DNA from: a virus
IMG/VR virus record: IMGVR_UViG_3300025785_001096
Location: 93,934 to 157,933 of that record
Reading direction: 5' to 3' (one strand)
DNA: 64,000 nt
In this document: positions 57,335-64,000 of the stretch, piece by piece
Layout of the letters: each line of letters starts with the position of its first letter
How positions within the stretch are numbered: position 1 is the first letter of the stretch
Notes under the pieces: generated by a model
Databases searched by the model: none
Told to the model about the DNA's origin: nothing
The model's input: only the letters and a program-made list of their open reading frames with translations
Position numbers and translations under genes: made by a program

Positions 57335-58028
57335 TATTTCTATAGAACATACAACCAAAAAATACTTTGGTAAATATCTCTACAAAATTGTAGTGTATGC
57401 TCCAGCGGGTCGTTTGATCGACGCCAAAGGCTCAATGACCGAAGCTCTTGAACGACGTAAAGAAATAGCCAAACACATCAACTATGGCGGATACTGGGGC
57501 AGTCATCGCAACAAGGACATCAATCAGGCCGACATAAGTTTTTTAGAAAAATTACGAAACATTCGGCACGACAAAGCATCCGGAATCAAAATGCGGGTCG
57601 AAGAACCCAAAATACAAATTTATTCCAATGATGCAAAACAGCTGGAGCAGTTGGTAGATGCCAATTTTGCTGACAACGAAAAACAATATTTAGAATCATT
57701 TGCTGGTCCAGAATCTGATCGCAGTGAACAACTGTTGAATTCAGGTGCCATTTTGAGAAAAACCAATATCGGGTACCGATACAAAGTCATACTCAAAGAT
57801 GGACGATACAGCCCCGACGTTAAAAATCAACTGTTGAACTATTTTACCAATTTGGGCGAGGATCAAATCAAACTACCAAAAACTGGGCGTGATATGCTGA
57901 GCAAAAGCACAGGTTTTATTTGGAACCTGTATTTTTATACCAACGATTTGAATGTGGTAACTTTTGTAAGTCTCATAAGCCCGGGTATAGTTTCAAATAG
58001 TCACGAGCTGGTTATTGCCTCAACATAA
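57300..58028 (+). CDS. Conserved phage protein, unknown
   Basis: 242 residues; overlaps the clpA end by 35 nt in another frame. KYFGKYLYKIVVYAPAGRLI, RRKEIAKHINYGGYWGSHRN, GYRYKVILKDGRYSPDVKNQ, NLYFYTNDLNVVTFVSLISP. This looks like a conserved T4-like phage hypothetical; function unknown. Confidence 0.78.
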   Translation: MDTSFWIQCNPNISIEHTTKKYFGKYLYKIVVYAPAGRLIDAKGSMTEALERRKEIAKHINYGGYWGSHRNKDINQADISFLEKLRNIRHDKASGIKMRVEEPKIQIYSNDAKQLEQLVDANFADNEKQYLESFAGPESDRSEQLLNSGAILRKTNIGYRYKVILKDGRYSPDVKNQLLNYFTNLGEDQIKLPKTGRDMLSKSTGFIWNLYFYTNDLNVVTFVSLISPGIVSNSHELVIAST

Positions 58029-58031
58029 ATA
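58024..58031 (+). promoter_or_regulatory. T4-late-type promoter CATAAATA
   Basis: CATAAATA overlaps the upstream stop; leader of ~20 nt with AAGGAG before ATG 58058. Confidence 0.65.
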
Positions 58032-58057
58032 ATAGCATATTATTCAAGGAGCCCGTG

Positions 58058-58222
58058 ATGGCAAAACTTCAAGAAGATACACTAGTTATCAAAATTAGCA
58101 AATTAATCAAAGATACAGACTCTGCTGGCACAGCATTGACCGAAGAGTTGATCACAAGTTTGGAAGCAGTAGTAGAAGAATTGGCTGGTGCCGGCGTCCT
58201 AGTTGAAATCACCACAGCCTAA
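58058..58222 (+). CDS. Small conserved phage protein
   Basis: 54 residues: MAKLQEDTLVIKISKLIKDT, ALTEELITSLEAVVEELAG, VLVEITTA. Strand-helix-strand. Missing from longer-ORF lists but has a late promoter and good RBS. Function unknown. Confidence 0.7.
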   Translation: MAKLQEDTLVIKISKLIKDTDSAGTALTEELITSLEAVVEELAGAGVLVEITTA

Positions 58223-58248
58223 AAATCAATCAATATAGAAAGCAATCA

Positions 58249-59124
58249 ATGAGCACAAAAAAAGTCAGTCAAAAAGACGCGGTAGCGATGATCAAAGAAG
58301 CCGCAGCCAAGCAAAAAACTCAAGCAGCAGCGCCTGCGCCACAACAAGGTACACCATTTGACTTTAGTAAAGTACATTTACACATTGGTATTCCTTGCTA
58401 TGGTGGTATGGTGTCAGAGCCAACCATGACCAGCTTCCTACGTTTCACACTATTGGCCAGCCAAGCTGGACTCAATTGGAGCTTGGACACAATGGTCAAT
58501 GAGAGTTTGGTAACACGTGCTCGTAACAACTTGATGGCCAAAATGATGACCAACACTACAGCCACACATTTTATGTTTATTGATGCTGATATTCGTTTCC
58601 AACCAGAATCAATTCTCAGTATGCTGGCCTATGACAAAGAAGTGATCGGTGGTTTATATCCTAAAAAAGCCTTGCCGGTAAACTATGTTATCAACTTGAA
58701 ACCACAGACCAAGATCCAAGGCGATATTTTCACAGTAGATACAATGGGCACAGGTTTCTTGTTGTTCAAACGTAGTGTATACGAAAAGTTAATTGCTGCT
58801 CACCCAGAGTGCAAGTATGTAGATGATGTGGGTTTAGGCAAGCAGTTTGAACCAATGATGTATTCAATCTTTGATTGTAAGATTGATGAGCGCGGACATT
58901 ATCTAAGTGAAGACTGGTTATTCTGCCGTCGTTGGCAAGAGCTAGGTGGCGAAATCTGGGCACACTCAAAAGTTCTGTTGAACCACGTGGGACATTACGA
59001 GTATGCTGGTGACTTGGACAAGCTGAAGATTGCCGAGCGTGGATCCATGGGCATCATTGAAGATACCTTGGCTGCGCAAGGTGCCAAAATTGAAGAAACA
59101 ACCACTGAACCGGCTAAGGAGTAA
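58249..59124 (+). CDS. GT2/Anp1-like glycosyltransferase
   Basis: 291 residues. Low-complexity Ala/Gln N-terminus (~1-40), then HIGIPCYGGMVSEPTMTSFL, RARNNLMAKMMTN, FMFIDADIRF (the D-x-D donor/metal motif), VIGGLYPKKALPVNY, TGFLLFKRSVYEKL and SEDWLFCRRW. GT-A fold. Common in T4-like phages; acceptor unknown. Confidence 0.82.
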   Translation: MSTKKVSQKDAVAMIKEAAAKQKTQAAAPAPQQGTPFDFSKVHLHIGIPCYGGMVSEPTMTSFLRFTLLASQAGLNWSLDTMVNESLVTRARNNLMAKMMTNTTATHFMFIDADIRFQPESILSMLAYDKEVIGGLYPKKALPVNYVINLKPQTKIQGDIFTVDTMGTGFLLFKRSVYEKLIAAHPECKYVDDVGLGKQFEPMMYSIFDCKIDERGHYLSEDWLFCRRWQELGGEIWAHSKVLLNHVGHYEYAGDLDKLKIAERGSMGIIEDTLAAQGAKIEETTTEPAKE

Positions 59125-59126
59125 AA

Positions 59127-59576
59127 ATGGCAGATACAGAAAAACTTCATTTTAAAATTGGCCTAGCTGGTACCTACTGGAATACTCATCCAATATACAG
59201 TATTTTTGTCAATGACAACAATGTGGTACCGCCTACAAAAATTACCACTGCCAGTGAGGAACAGTTTTTTGTTGAATTTGATGTTGATGTAGTAGAAGGA
59301 CCAGCTGTACTAAAAATACGTTTGGAAAACAAGACCTGGCGTGATACTCTTCAGAACGAAGAAAAAACCGAAATCCTCAAAGATATGCTGTTGAATATCA
59401 AAAGCGTGGAAATCGATGATATCGATTTGGCAAATATGATCTATACCAAATCTGAGTTTGTGGGCGACGATGCTGAACGCCCTGTGCTAGATAAATGTAT
59501 AGATTTAGGCTGGAATGGCACTTGGAGTTTGCCGTTTGAAAGCCCATTCTACATTTGGCTACTAGAAAACATTTAA
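59127..59576 (+). CDS. CBM-like beta-sandwich protein
   Basis: 149 residues. LHFKIGLAGTYWNTHPIYSI, VEGPAVLKIRLENKTWRDTL, SVEIDDIDLANMIYTKSEF, CIDLGWNGTWSLPFESPFYI, WLLENI. Fits a Ca-dependent xylan-binding-type jelly roll. Probably virion-surface; follows the glycosyltransferase by 2 nt. Confidence 0.72.
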   Translation: MADTEKLHFKIGLAGTYWNTHPIYSIFVNDNNVVPPTKITTASEEQFFVEFDVDVVEGPAVLKIRLENKTWRDTLQNEEKTEILKDMLLNIKSVEIDDIDLANMIYTKSEFVGDDAERPVLDKCIDLGWNGTWSLPFESPFYIWLLENI

Positions 59577-59608
59577 GATAAATATAGTAATACTAACACT
59601 ATTACTAT
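59577..59608 (+). promoter_or_regulatory. Late-type promoter followed by perfect hairpin at the ATG
   Basis: GATAAATA (59577-59584), then 9-bp arms ATAGTAATA/TATTACTAT (59584-59592/59600-59608) around CTAACAC, ending at the base before ATG 59609. No RBS. Either an operator or a mRNA hairpin. Confidence 0.6.
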
Positions 59609-60592
59609 ATGTACATAAACGAACTAGCTGAACCCCAATTACTTGTAATTTATCCCGGTAGATTTCAGCCCTTTCACAAAGGGCATTATGCCGTTTACAA
59701 TTGGCTGACAGGCAAGTTCGGTCGTAACAATGTCTATATTGCAACCAGCAATAAAACAGACGCTGTCAAATCCCCTTTTACTTTTGCAGAAAAAGCATAT
59801 TTTATGCAACTTACAGGGGTTCCTGCTGACCGTATTGTACAGGCTGCCCAACCCTACAAGATTGAAGACGTGCTGGCTGGCGGGCATATTGCTGTGGCCA
59901 ATCCTGCTAATACTGTGGTTGTATTTGCTGTCAGTCAAAAGGATATGGACGAGGATCCACGATTCAGTTTCGCTCCCAAGAAAGATGGTAATCCATCTTA
60001 TTTCCAAAAATTTACCACAATTAAACAAACAGAGTCAATGGACAAGCACGGTTATATCTTGACCGTTCCCACGTTTGATTTCAGCGTGGCTGGAGCACCG
60101 ATGCGCAGCGGCACAGAGTTACGTAAACTGTATGCCAACAGCAATGAAAAACAAAGACAGGCCATAATTGCAGATTTGTTTGGCAAATACACTCGCGAAG
60201 CTGAGCAAATAATGAACAACAAGATACCAACCCCGGTATCGGAAACAGTCAGTGCTTTTGTACCGGCTCGACAAGACAACAATGATGGTTACTATAAATT
60301 ACTAGCGCATCGATATCGCAAAGATCCGCGATCACTGAGCAATAAAGAAAAAGAACAACTGCACAATTACATTATAAAACAAAAAGTTTTCAAAGAAGAC
60401 GCAGCCGGAGTTGGTGTGGTCAAAGGCGGCAATGATCCTCGTTATTGTATGGCCACTGCGGGTGATCAAAACGACGTTACCGGCGATACCCTAGGCAAGG
60501 AAATGCAGGCTTACGGGTTGATTGGCAGAAAAAATCCACACACTGGACAAAAACCCGTAGGCAAAAACATAGGCAAAGGCAGTAAAGTATGA
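59609..60592 (+). CDS. Cytidylyltransferase/NMNAT-fold nucleotidyltransferase
   Basis: 327 residues. VIYPGRFQPFHKGHYAVYNW has the H23-x-x-H26 catalytic motif of the nucleotidyltransferase alpha/beta-phosphodiesterase fold; GAPMRSGTELRKLY is the ISSTxxR-like motif. N-terminus MYINELAEPQ looks like a capsid leader (cut after LAE). C-terminal ~120 residues (GGNDPRYCMATAGDQNDVTG, GLIGRKNPHTGQKPVGK) form a second, conserved-looking virion-associated tail. Substrate NMN or CTP unclear. Confidence 0.8.
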   Translation: MYINELAEPQLLVIYPGRFQPFHKGHYAVYNWLTGKFGRNNVYIATSNKTDAVKSPFTFAEKAYFMQLTGVPADRIVQAAQPYKIEDVLAGGHIAVANPANTVVVFAVSQKDMDEDPRFSFAPKKDGNPSYFQKFTTIKQTESMDKHGYILTVPTFDFSVAGAPMRSGTELRKLYANSNEKQRQAIIADLFGKYTREAEQIMNNKIPTPVSETVSAFVPARQDNNDGYYKLLAHRYRKDPRSLSNKEKEQLHNYIIKQKVFKEDAAGVGVVKGGNDPRYCMATAGDQNDVTGDTLGKEMQAYGLIGRKNPHTGQKPVGKNIGKGSKV

Positions 60593-60855
60593 ACGAACAT
60601 ACTATTACTGTTGACATTTATGCAGATTCTGGAGAGCCACGATACCGCATATATGTAGACAACAACTTGCTAACTGAACGTGATTTTACGTGGCCAAGTC
60701 ACGAAATTTTTATACGTGAAAATATCATAGTTAATTTGGCCGAAGGCCCGCACCAGCTAAATGTGGAACTAGTTGGCAATCACGGCACAATAAAACCTCG
60801 AAATATAACAGTTGACGGCAAACCAAGTTTATTCGACTTTACTATAGATGAATAA
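60589..60855 (+). CDS. Small beta-sandwich protein
   Basis: 88 residues; ATGA overlap. TITVDIYADSGEPRYRIYVD, TERDFTWPSHEIFIRENIIV, ITVDGKPSLFDFTIDE; all beta. Resembles the N-terminal half of the CBM-like protein at 59127. Function unknown. Confidence 0.68.
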   Translation: MNEHTITVDIYADSGEPRYRIYVDNNLLTERDFTWPSHEIFIRENIIVNLAEGPHQLNVELVGNHGTIKPRNITVDGKPSLFDFTIDE

Positions 60856-60858
60856 ATA
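60851..60858 (+). promoter_or_regulatory. T4-late-type promoter AATAAATA
   Basis: AATAAATA over the upstream stop, 18 nt before ATG 60877. Confidence 0.5.
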
Positions 60859-60876
60859 CATAAACTGGAAACTATT

Positions 60877-61260
60877 ATGAGATCAAAAGAATTCGTTAGA
60901 GAAATGACAGATGCAGATGTTGCTAAATTACGCAAGGATGCAGAAGCTGGCATTAAATCATCTATAGACAAGCAAAGCGATGCCCGAATTGCAGCACGGC
61001 GCAACCCTGCCAAAAAGCCATCATTTATGGCTCAAGTGGGCGACAAAATTATTGGTGGTGTCAAAGGTGCTGCCAAAGGATTTATGCACGGTAGCAATGC
61101 TATCAAAGAAGATGCTACCGCAGGTGCTACAGCTAGCCCAACGGTTGCTGTTTCCTTTGCACAACAGGGCAATGTACCAACAGAAATGATCAAGCGTCAA
61201 AAGGGTTATACAAATCAGTTGTCCAAAGGTGGCGCTGTTAATATTAAGAAGAGCAAATAA
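60877..61260 (+). CDS. Internal-virion-like protein with capsid-leader-like start
   Basis: 127 residues. MRSKEFVREMTDADVAKLRK at the N-terminus is similar to other leader-like starts (MRAKEF, MRFLEF). Basic helical middle (ARIAARRNPAKKPSFMAQVG), then Gly/Ala-rich. TAATG overlap with the next gene. Candidate packaged protein. Confidence 0.68.
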   Translation: MRSKEFVREMTDADVAKLRKDAEAGIKSSIDKQSDARIAARRNPAKKPSFMAQVGDKIIGGVKGAAKGFMHGSNAIKEDATAGATASPTVAVSFAQQGNVPTEMIKRQKGYTNQLSKGGAVNIKKSK

Positions 61261-61850
61261 TGGATAACAATTTCAGTAACATTTTAGATATATTCAAGCG
61301 TTTGGACGAAACAGCAGGCTTTGAATTTGCTGGCGAAAAGCGTGGTCAAAAGCCAGGCGAACAATGGCGCGGAACAGATGCAGGCACACCCGGTACTAAA
61401 TTAGTTGGCGCCAGTGAAAGTATTGAAGAGTGCGACACAGAAATGAGTCCCTTAGAAGCCAAACTACGTGCTCGTTGGGAAGCTACCAAAAAAGGACTGG
61501 CCGAATACGGTATGACCACTGGTGGTACTGCTGCAACAGGTCCAACCGATGATGCCAACGCACAAACACCACAAACTCCAGATCCGGCTGCCGCTCAAAA
61601 ATTAAAAGCCGGTGTGCAAAGTTTAAAATCTGCAGGCCTGGACATTGACCCAAACAAATTGGATCAAGCATTGACCAAAGCTGGCTCAGGTGCAGACATC
61701 AGCAATCAAGATGAAAAAGCATTTGCAGCAATGGCTCCACAAATTGCTGGCATTGCTGGCAATCCACAATTGAATCAACAATTTAAACAGTTGCTGGATA
61801 AAAACAAACAGCAACAAGCTCAACAACAGAAAGCACAAGGTACGGTATAA
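61260..61850 (+). CDS. Internal-virion-like Gln/Ala-rich protein
   Basis: 196 residues. MDNNFSNILDIFKRLDETAG start (candidate cut after RLDE), GQKPGEQWRGTDAGTPGTKL, MSPLEAKLRARWEATKKGLA, and a Gln-rich tail. These motifs recur in T4-like virion proteins from aquatic phages as far as I can recall. TAATG coupling to the next gene. Confidence 0.68.
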   Translation: MDNNFSNILDIFKRLDETAGFEFAGEKRGQKPGEQWRGTDAGTPGTKLVGASESIEECDTEMSPLEAKLRARWEATKKGLAEYGMTTGGTAATGPTDDANAQTPQTPDPAAAQKLKAGVQSLKSAGLDIDPNKLDQALTKAGSGADISNQDEKAFAAMAPQIAGIAGNPQLNQQFKQLLDKNKQQQAQQQKAQGTV

Positions 61851-64000
61851 TGTTTTTAGATGATATTGTAAATCCACTTAATGAATTAAGCAAGGACCAA
61901 TTAAAAAAATATATTAAGGCCAATGCAGCTGATGCTGTCCAACGTACCAGTAGTGACAGTTTTAAATCTGGTGCCGCTGGTGACAAATACAACAAATCAG
62001 AATTTGATACCCCCGTTGACCGCAAACGTGAGCGCGGTATGGATCGTGCATTAAACAAGCTAGCTCGAGAAGACAGCAATGATTTTTCTGCTGTAGATAG
62101 TACAAGTCCTATTCACGGTGGCTTAGAAGAAGATGGTCCAATGGCCGTACCAGCTCTGGGTGCTGTGGGTGCTCGTGCTCAGAAAGATTTATTTGCTACT
62201 CCACAACAATTTATTGCTCAGCAGACCAATCTCAAAGCCGGCGGCAATGCTCCAGTTCAATGGAAAAAATTAACTCCAACTACTGCACAGGATCTTGGTG
62301 TTAGAGTTGATGCACAATATGTTGCAGCACCCAATGGTGGTATAACTATTAAAGGTCTAGCAACTAGTTATGAAAACAAAACACAATTTCCATTTGCAAT
62401 GACCATTGATGCTGATCATCAAATTCGTTACAAGAACGTTGAAAAATTAAATGATGACGAACTAGATGCGGTATTCCAAAACTTGGCCAGCAACGGATTG
62501 TTAGATAGACAATACATCAATCCACTAAAGGCACAGTTAGCCGAAGATAAAAAAAGTGAAGTAGAAAAACACGCCAAGGATCAAGAGTATGTACGTAACG
62601 ATCCTATCCTACACTACGGCGGCAACATTGCTGGTGTTAAGAGTGCAGTTCGTCAGGCCAAGAAAAAACATCCTACAGCAAAGAACGACGTAGAAGCTAT
62701 GTTTGCACAGATTGGCGACGAAGGCGATATTAATCAAAGCCAAGAACAACTACTACAAAAACACAAACGTGTTATCAATCAATTGACTCAACAAGTAACT
62801 CAGCTGGGTGCAGAAAATCAAGAGCAGACTGATATGATTGCCAAGTTGAGCAATATGTTAAGACAAACTCCTGCGGCGCCAAGTCAGCAGGTAGCACAGA
62901 AACAACAAGGCCTAGGTGAAGAAAGCAAGCCACGCCTAACACGTATACATTACTTTAATGTTGATCAACCCACGATTGCACAAGAAATTGGCTTGAAACA
63001 AGACCGCGGTGGTAACTGGTGCTTGTATCAATTTGATACTAGCGGTGCCGGATTTGATCGCAAGTTTACACAGGCCTCTCGTGTGTTTGGTCGTCCAACA
63101 CACAGTCAAGCGGTAGCCGAAGATGCTTTCCACAGTGATGAAGTAGGCAACAGTTGGAGCGATGGTCAAGGCCAATGGTCCAGCGGCAACAATCAAATCA
63201 GCAGTGGTAACAATCCACAAGGTTTTAGCGAAGGCTTCCAGGACTTCAACAAGGTAGAGCCATATGCTGTTTGTCTAGCAGGCAAACCTGTTAAAACATT
63301 TGACTACTATGAGGATGCTCGACGCTTCCACGACAACTGGAAAAAGAAGTTATACAATCAAGGTGACAAGGTTAAAGCAGACAAGATTACATTGATGCCT
63401 GTAACAGATGAGGCCGCAAATCCAGCGCAGCAGGCCGCTATTGCTATTGCTATGAAGAAGGCACATAAAAAACCCAAACAGGTTGATGAACTTGATGTTA
63501 ACACCTTAAAGAGCTATGCCGACAAGCGTGGCGCACAAGTGGCCGCAATGAAAGCAGACAATCCTAATCCAGTAGCTGGCAGTCCAGAATGGGTTCAACA
63601 AGCTGTTCCAGCACAACAAGTTAATCTTGCTAAACGTAAAATTGCTCGCAAAGAACGTCAACCGATTGTGGCGGAAGACGCTGATCAAGTTAAAAAAGTA
63701 TTCAAAGATAAATCTGGTAAGCCTGTTGGTGAAATTGGTATCGACCCAGAATCAAGCCCGGGTAATGGCGAGTGGTATGTCCATCACTATGCTACGGGTT
63801 ATAGTGTAGTTGGTTTCGATTCAGCGGCCGAAGCCAAACGCGAACTAATGTATGTCCATAAGCATCCGGACGCAGTCGAAGGACACCCATCAACAAAAGA
63901 GCAAGGTGTGGCGGAAGGCGAAGGCGTTGTTGATCCTAAAATCCAGTTCTTACAGCCAACGATACAGTTTGCTGAAAAACACGGATATAAAGTAACAATT
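61850..64000 (+). CDS. Large multidomain internal virion-like protein (3' partial)
   Basis: ATG 61850 (TAATG overlap); 717 codons to the window edge with no stop. MFLDDIVNPLNELSKDQLKK start; coiled coil ~305-345 (QLTQQVTQLGAENQEQTDMI); then three repeat-like domains: HYFNVDQPTIAQEIG..WCLYQFDTS, YAVCLAGKPVKTFDYYEDAR, WYVHHYATGYSVVGFDSAAE. These resemble units in the genes at 3 and 791. Domains are joined by LGEE, VAED, VAED, VAEG linkers that could be prohead-protease sites. Confidence 0.78.
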   Translation, partial: MFLDDIVNPLNELSKDQLKKYIKANAADAVQRTSSDSFKSGAAGDKYNKSEFDTPVDRKRERGMDRALNKLAREDSNDFSAVDSTSPIHGGLEEDGPMAVPALGAVGARAQKDLFATPQQFIAQQTNLKAGGNAPVQWKKLTPTTAQDLGVRVDAQYVAAPNGGITIKGLATSYENKTQFPFAMTIDADHQIRYKNVEKLNDDELDAVFQNLASNGLLDRQYINPLKAQLAEDKKSEVEKHAKDQEYVRNDPILHYGGNIAGVKSAVRQAKKKHPTAKNDVEAMFAQIGDEGDINQSQEQLLQKHKRVINQLTQQVTQLGAENQEQTDMIAKLSNMLRQTPAAPSQQVAQKQQGLGEESKPRLTRIHYFNVDQPTIAQEIGLKQDRGGNWCLYQFDTSGAGFDRKFTQASRVFGRPTHSQAVAEDAFHSDEVGNSWSDGQGQWSSGNNQISSGNNPQGFSEGFQDFNKVEPYAVCLAGKPVKTFDYYEDARRFHDNWKKKLYNQGDKVKADKITLMPVTDEAANPAQQAAIAIAMKKAHKKPKQVDELDVNTLKSYADKRGAQVAAMKADNPNPVAGSPEWVQQAVPAQQVNLAKRKIARKERQPIVAEDADQVKKVFKDKSGKPVGEIGIDPESSPGNGEWYVHHYATGYSVVGFDSAAEAKRELMYVHKHPDAVEGHPSTKEQGVAEGEGVVDPKIQFLQPTIQFAEKHGYKVTI

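Noticed and set aside
1-64000. CRISPR arrays, insertion sequences, integrase or attachment sites
   Set aside because: No regularly spaced direct repeats of CRISPR type, no transposase or integrase motifs, and no terminal inverted repeats noticed.

Overview
The window looks like part of a large T4-like myovirus genome, and the host is probably an aquatic proteobacterium. Four things point to a T4-like phage. There is a clamp-loader ATPase of the gp44/RFC type, an ATP-dependent DNA ligase, PhoH and a GroES/gp31-like co-chaperonin. There are large virion, fibre and lysis genes. There are two promoter classes: TTGACN-N17-TATAAT boxes before small, probably early genes, and T4-late-type (T/C/G)ATAAATA boxes before virion, lysis and chaperone genes. 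Genes are packed with ATGA or TAATG overlaps. The tctA/B/C transporter genes and a split, permuted tmRNA would fit a beta- or alphaproteobacterial host, but the sequence does not name the host.

Layout. 1-3.3 kb: candidate capsid-internal proteins and a convergent virion-like gene. 3.4-16 kb: many small genes under strong sigma70-like promoters, including a permuted tmRNA, a SWIM zinc finger, DNA ligase, a methyltransferase, a metallophosphoesterase and the AhpC/AhpD peroxide pair. 15.2-19.2 kb: a family of small paralogues ending in a MF-x-L-K-W motif, surrounding a flavin-dependent halogenase. 19.2-21.1 kb: tctB-tctA. 22.9-24.6 kb: translation initiation factor IF-1, superoxide dismutase and ErpA. 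24.7-33.7 kb: fibre and Ig-like tail proteins. 33.7-39.4 kb: co-chaperonin, clamp loader, HAD phosphatase, PhoH and a methyltransferase.

39.4-48.2 kb is the strangest block. It holds two sulfotransferase-like proteins, two TctC-type binding proteins, a 2-oxoglutarate-oxygenase-like enzyme, three PP-loop (asparagine-synthase-like) paralogues and a TRAP/DctP-like protein that is split by a frameshift and sits behind a structured leader. 48.2-54.2 kb carries virion-like proteins, a GH19 endolysin, two spanin-like proteins, a glycosyltransferase, small paralogues and a holin-like protein with an FG-rich tail. 54.2-64 kb carries DnaJ, ClpA, a second glycosyltransferase, beta-sandwich proteins, a nucleotidyltransferase and a set of proteins that look like capsid-packaged internal proteins. 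The last of these runs off the end.

How the parts may work together. Several genes concern translation and protein quality: tmRNA, IF-1, ClpA, DnaJ, GroES-like. At the same time several promoters sit so close to the ATG that the mRNA would be leaderless. I infer a phage programme that remodels translation initiation and ribosome rescue. AhpC, AhpD, SOD and ErpA form an oxidative-stress set. The transporter proteins, halogenase, oxygenase, sulfotransferase-like proteins and PP-loop trio suggest uptake and modification of a small molecule or glycan; the chemistry is not known. Assignments are by motif recognition only; no searches were run.
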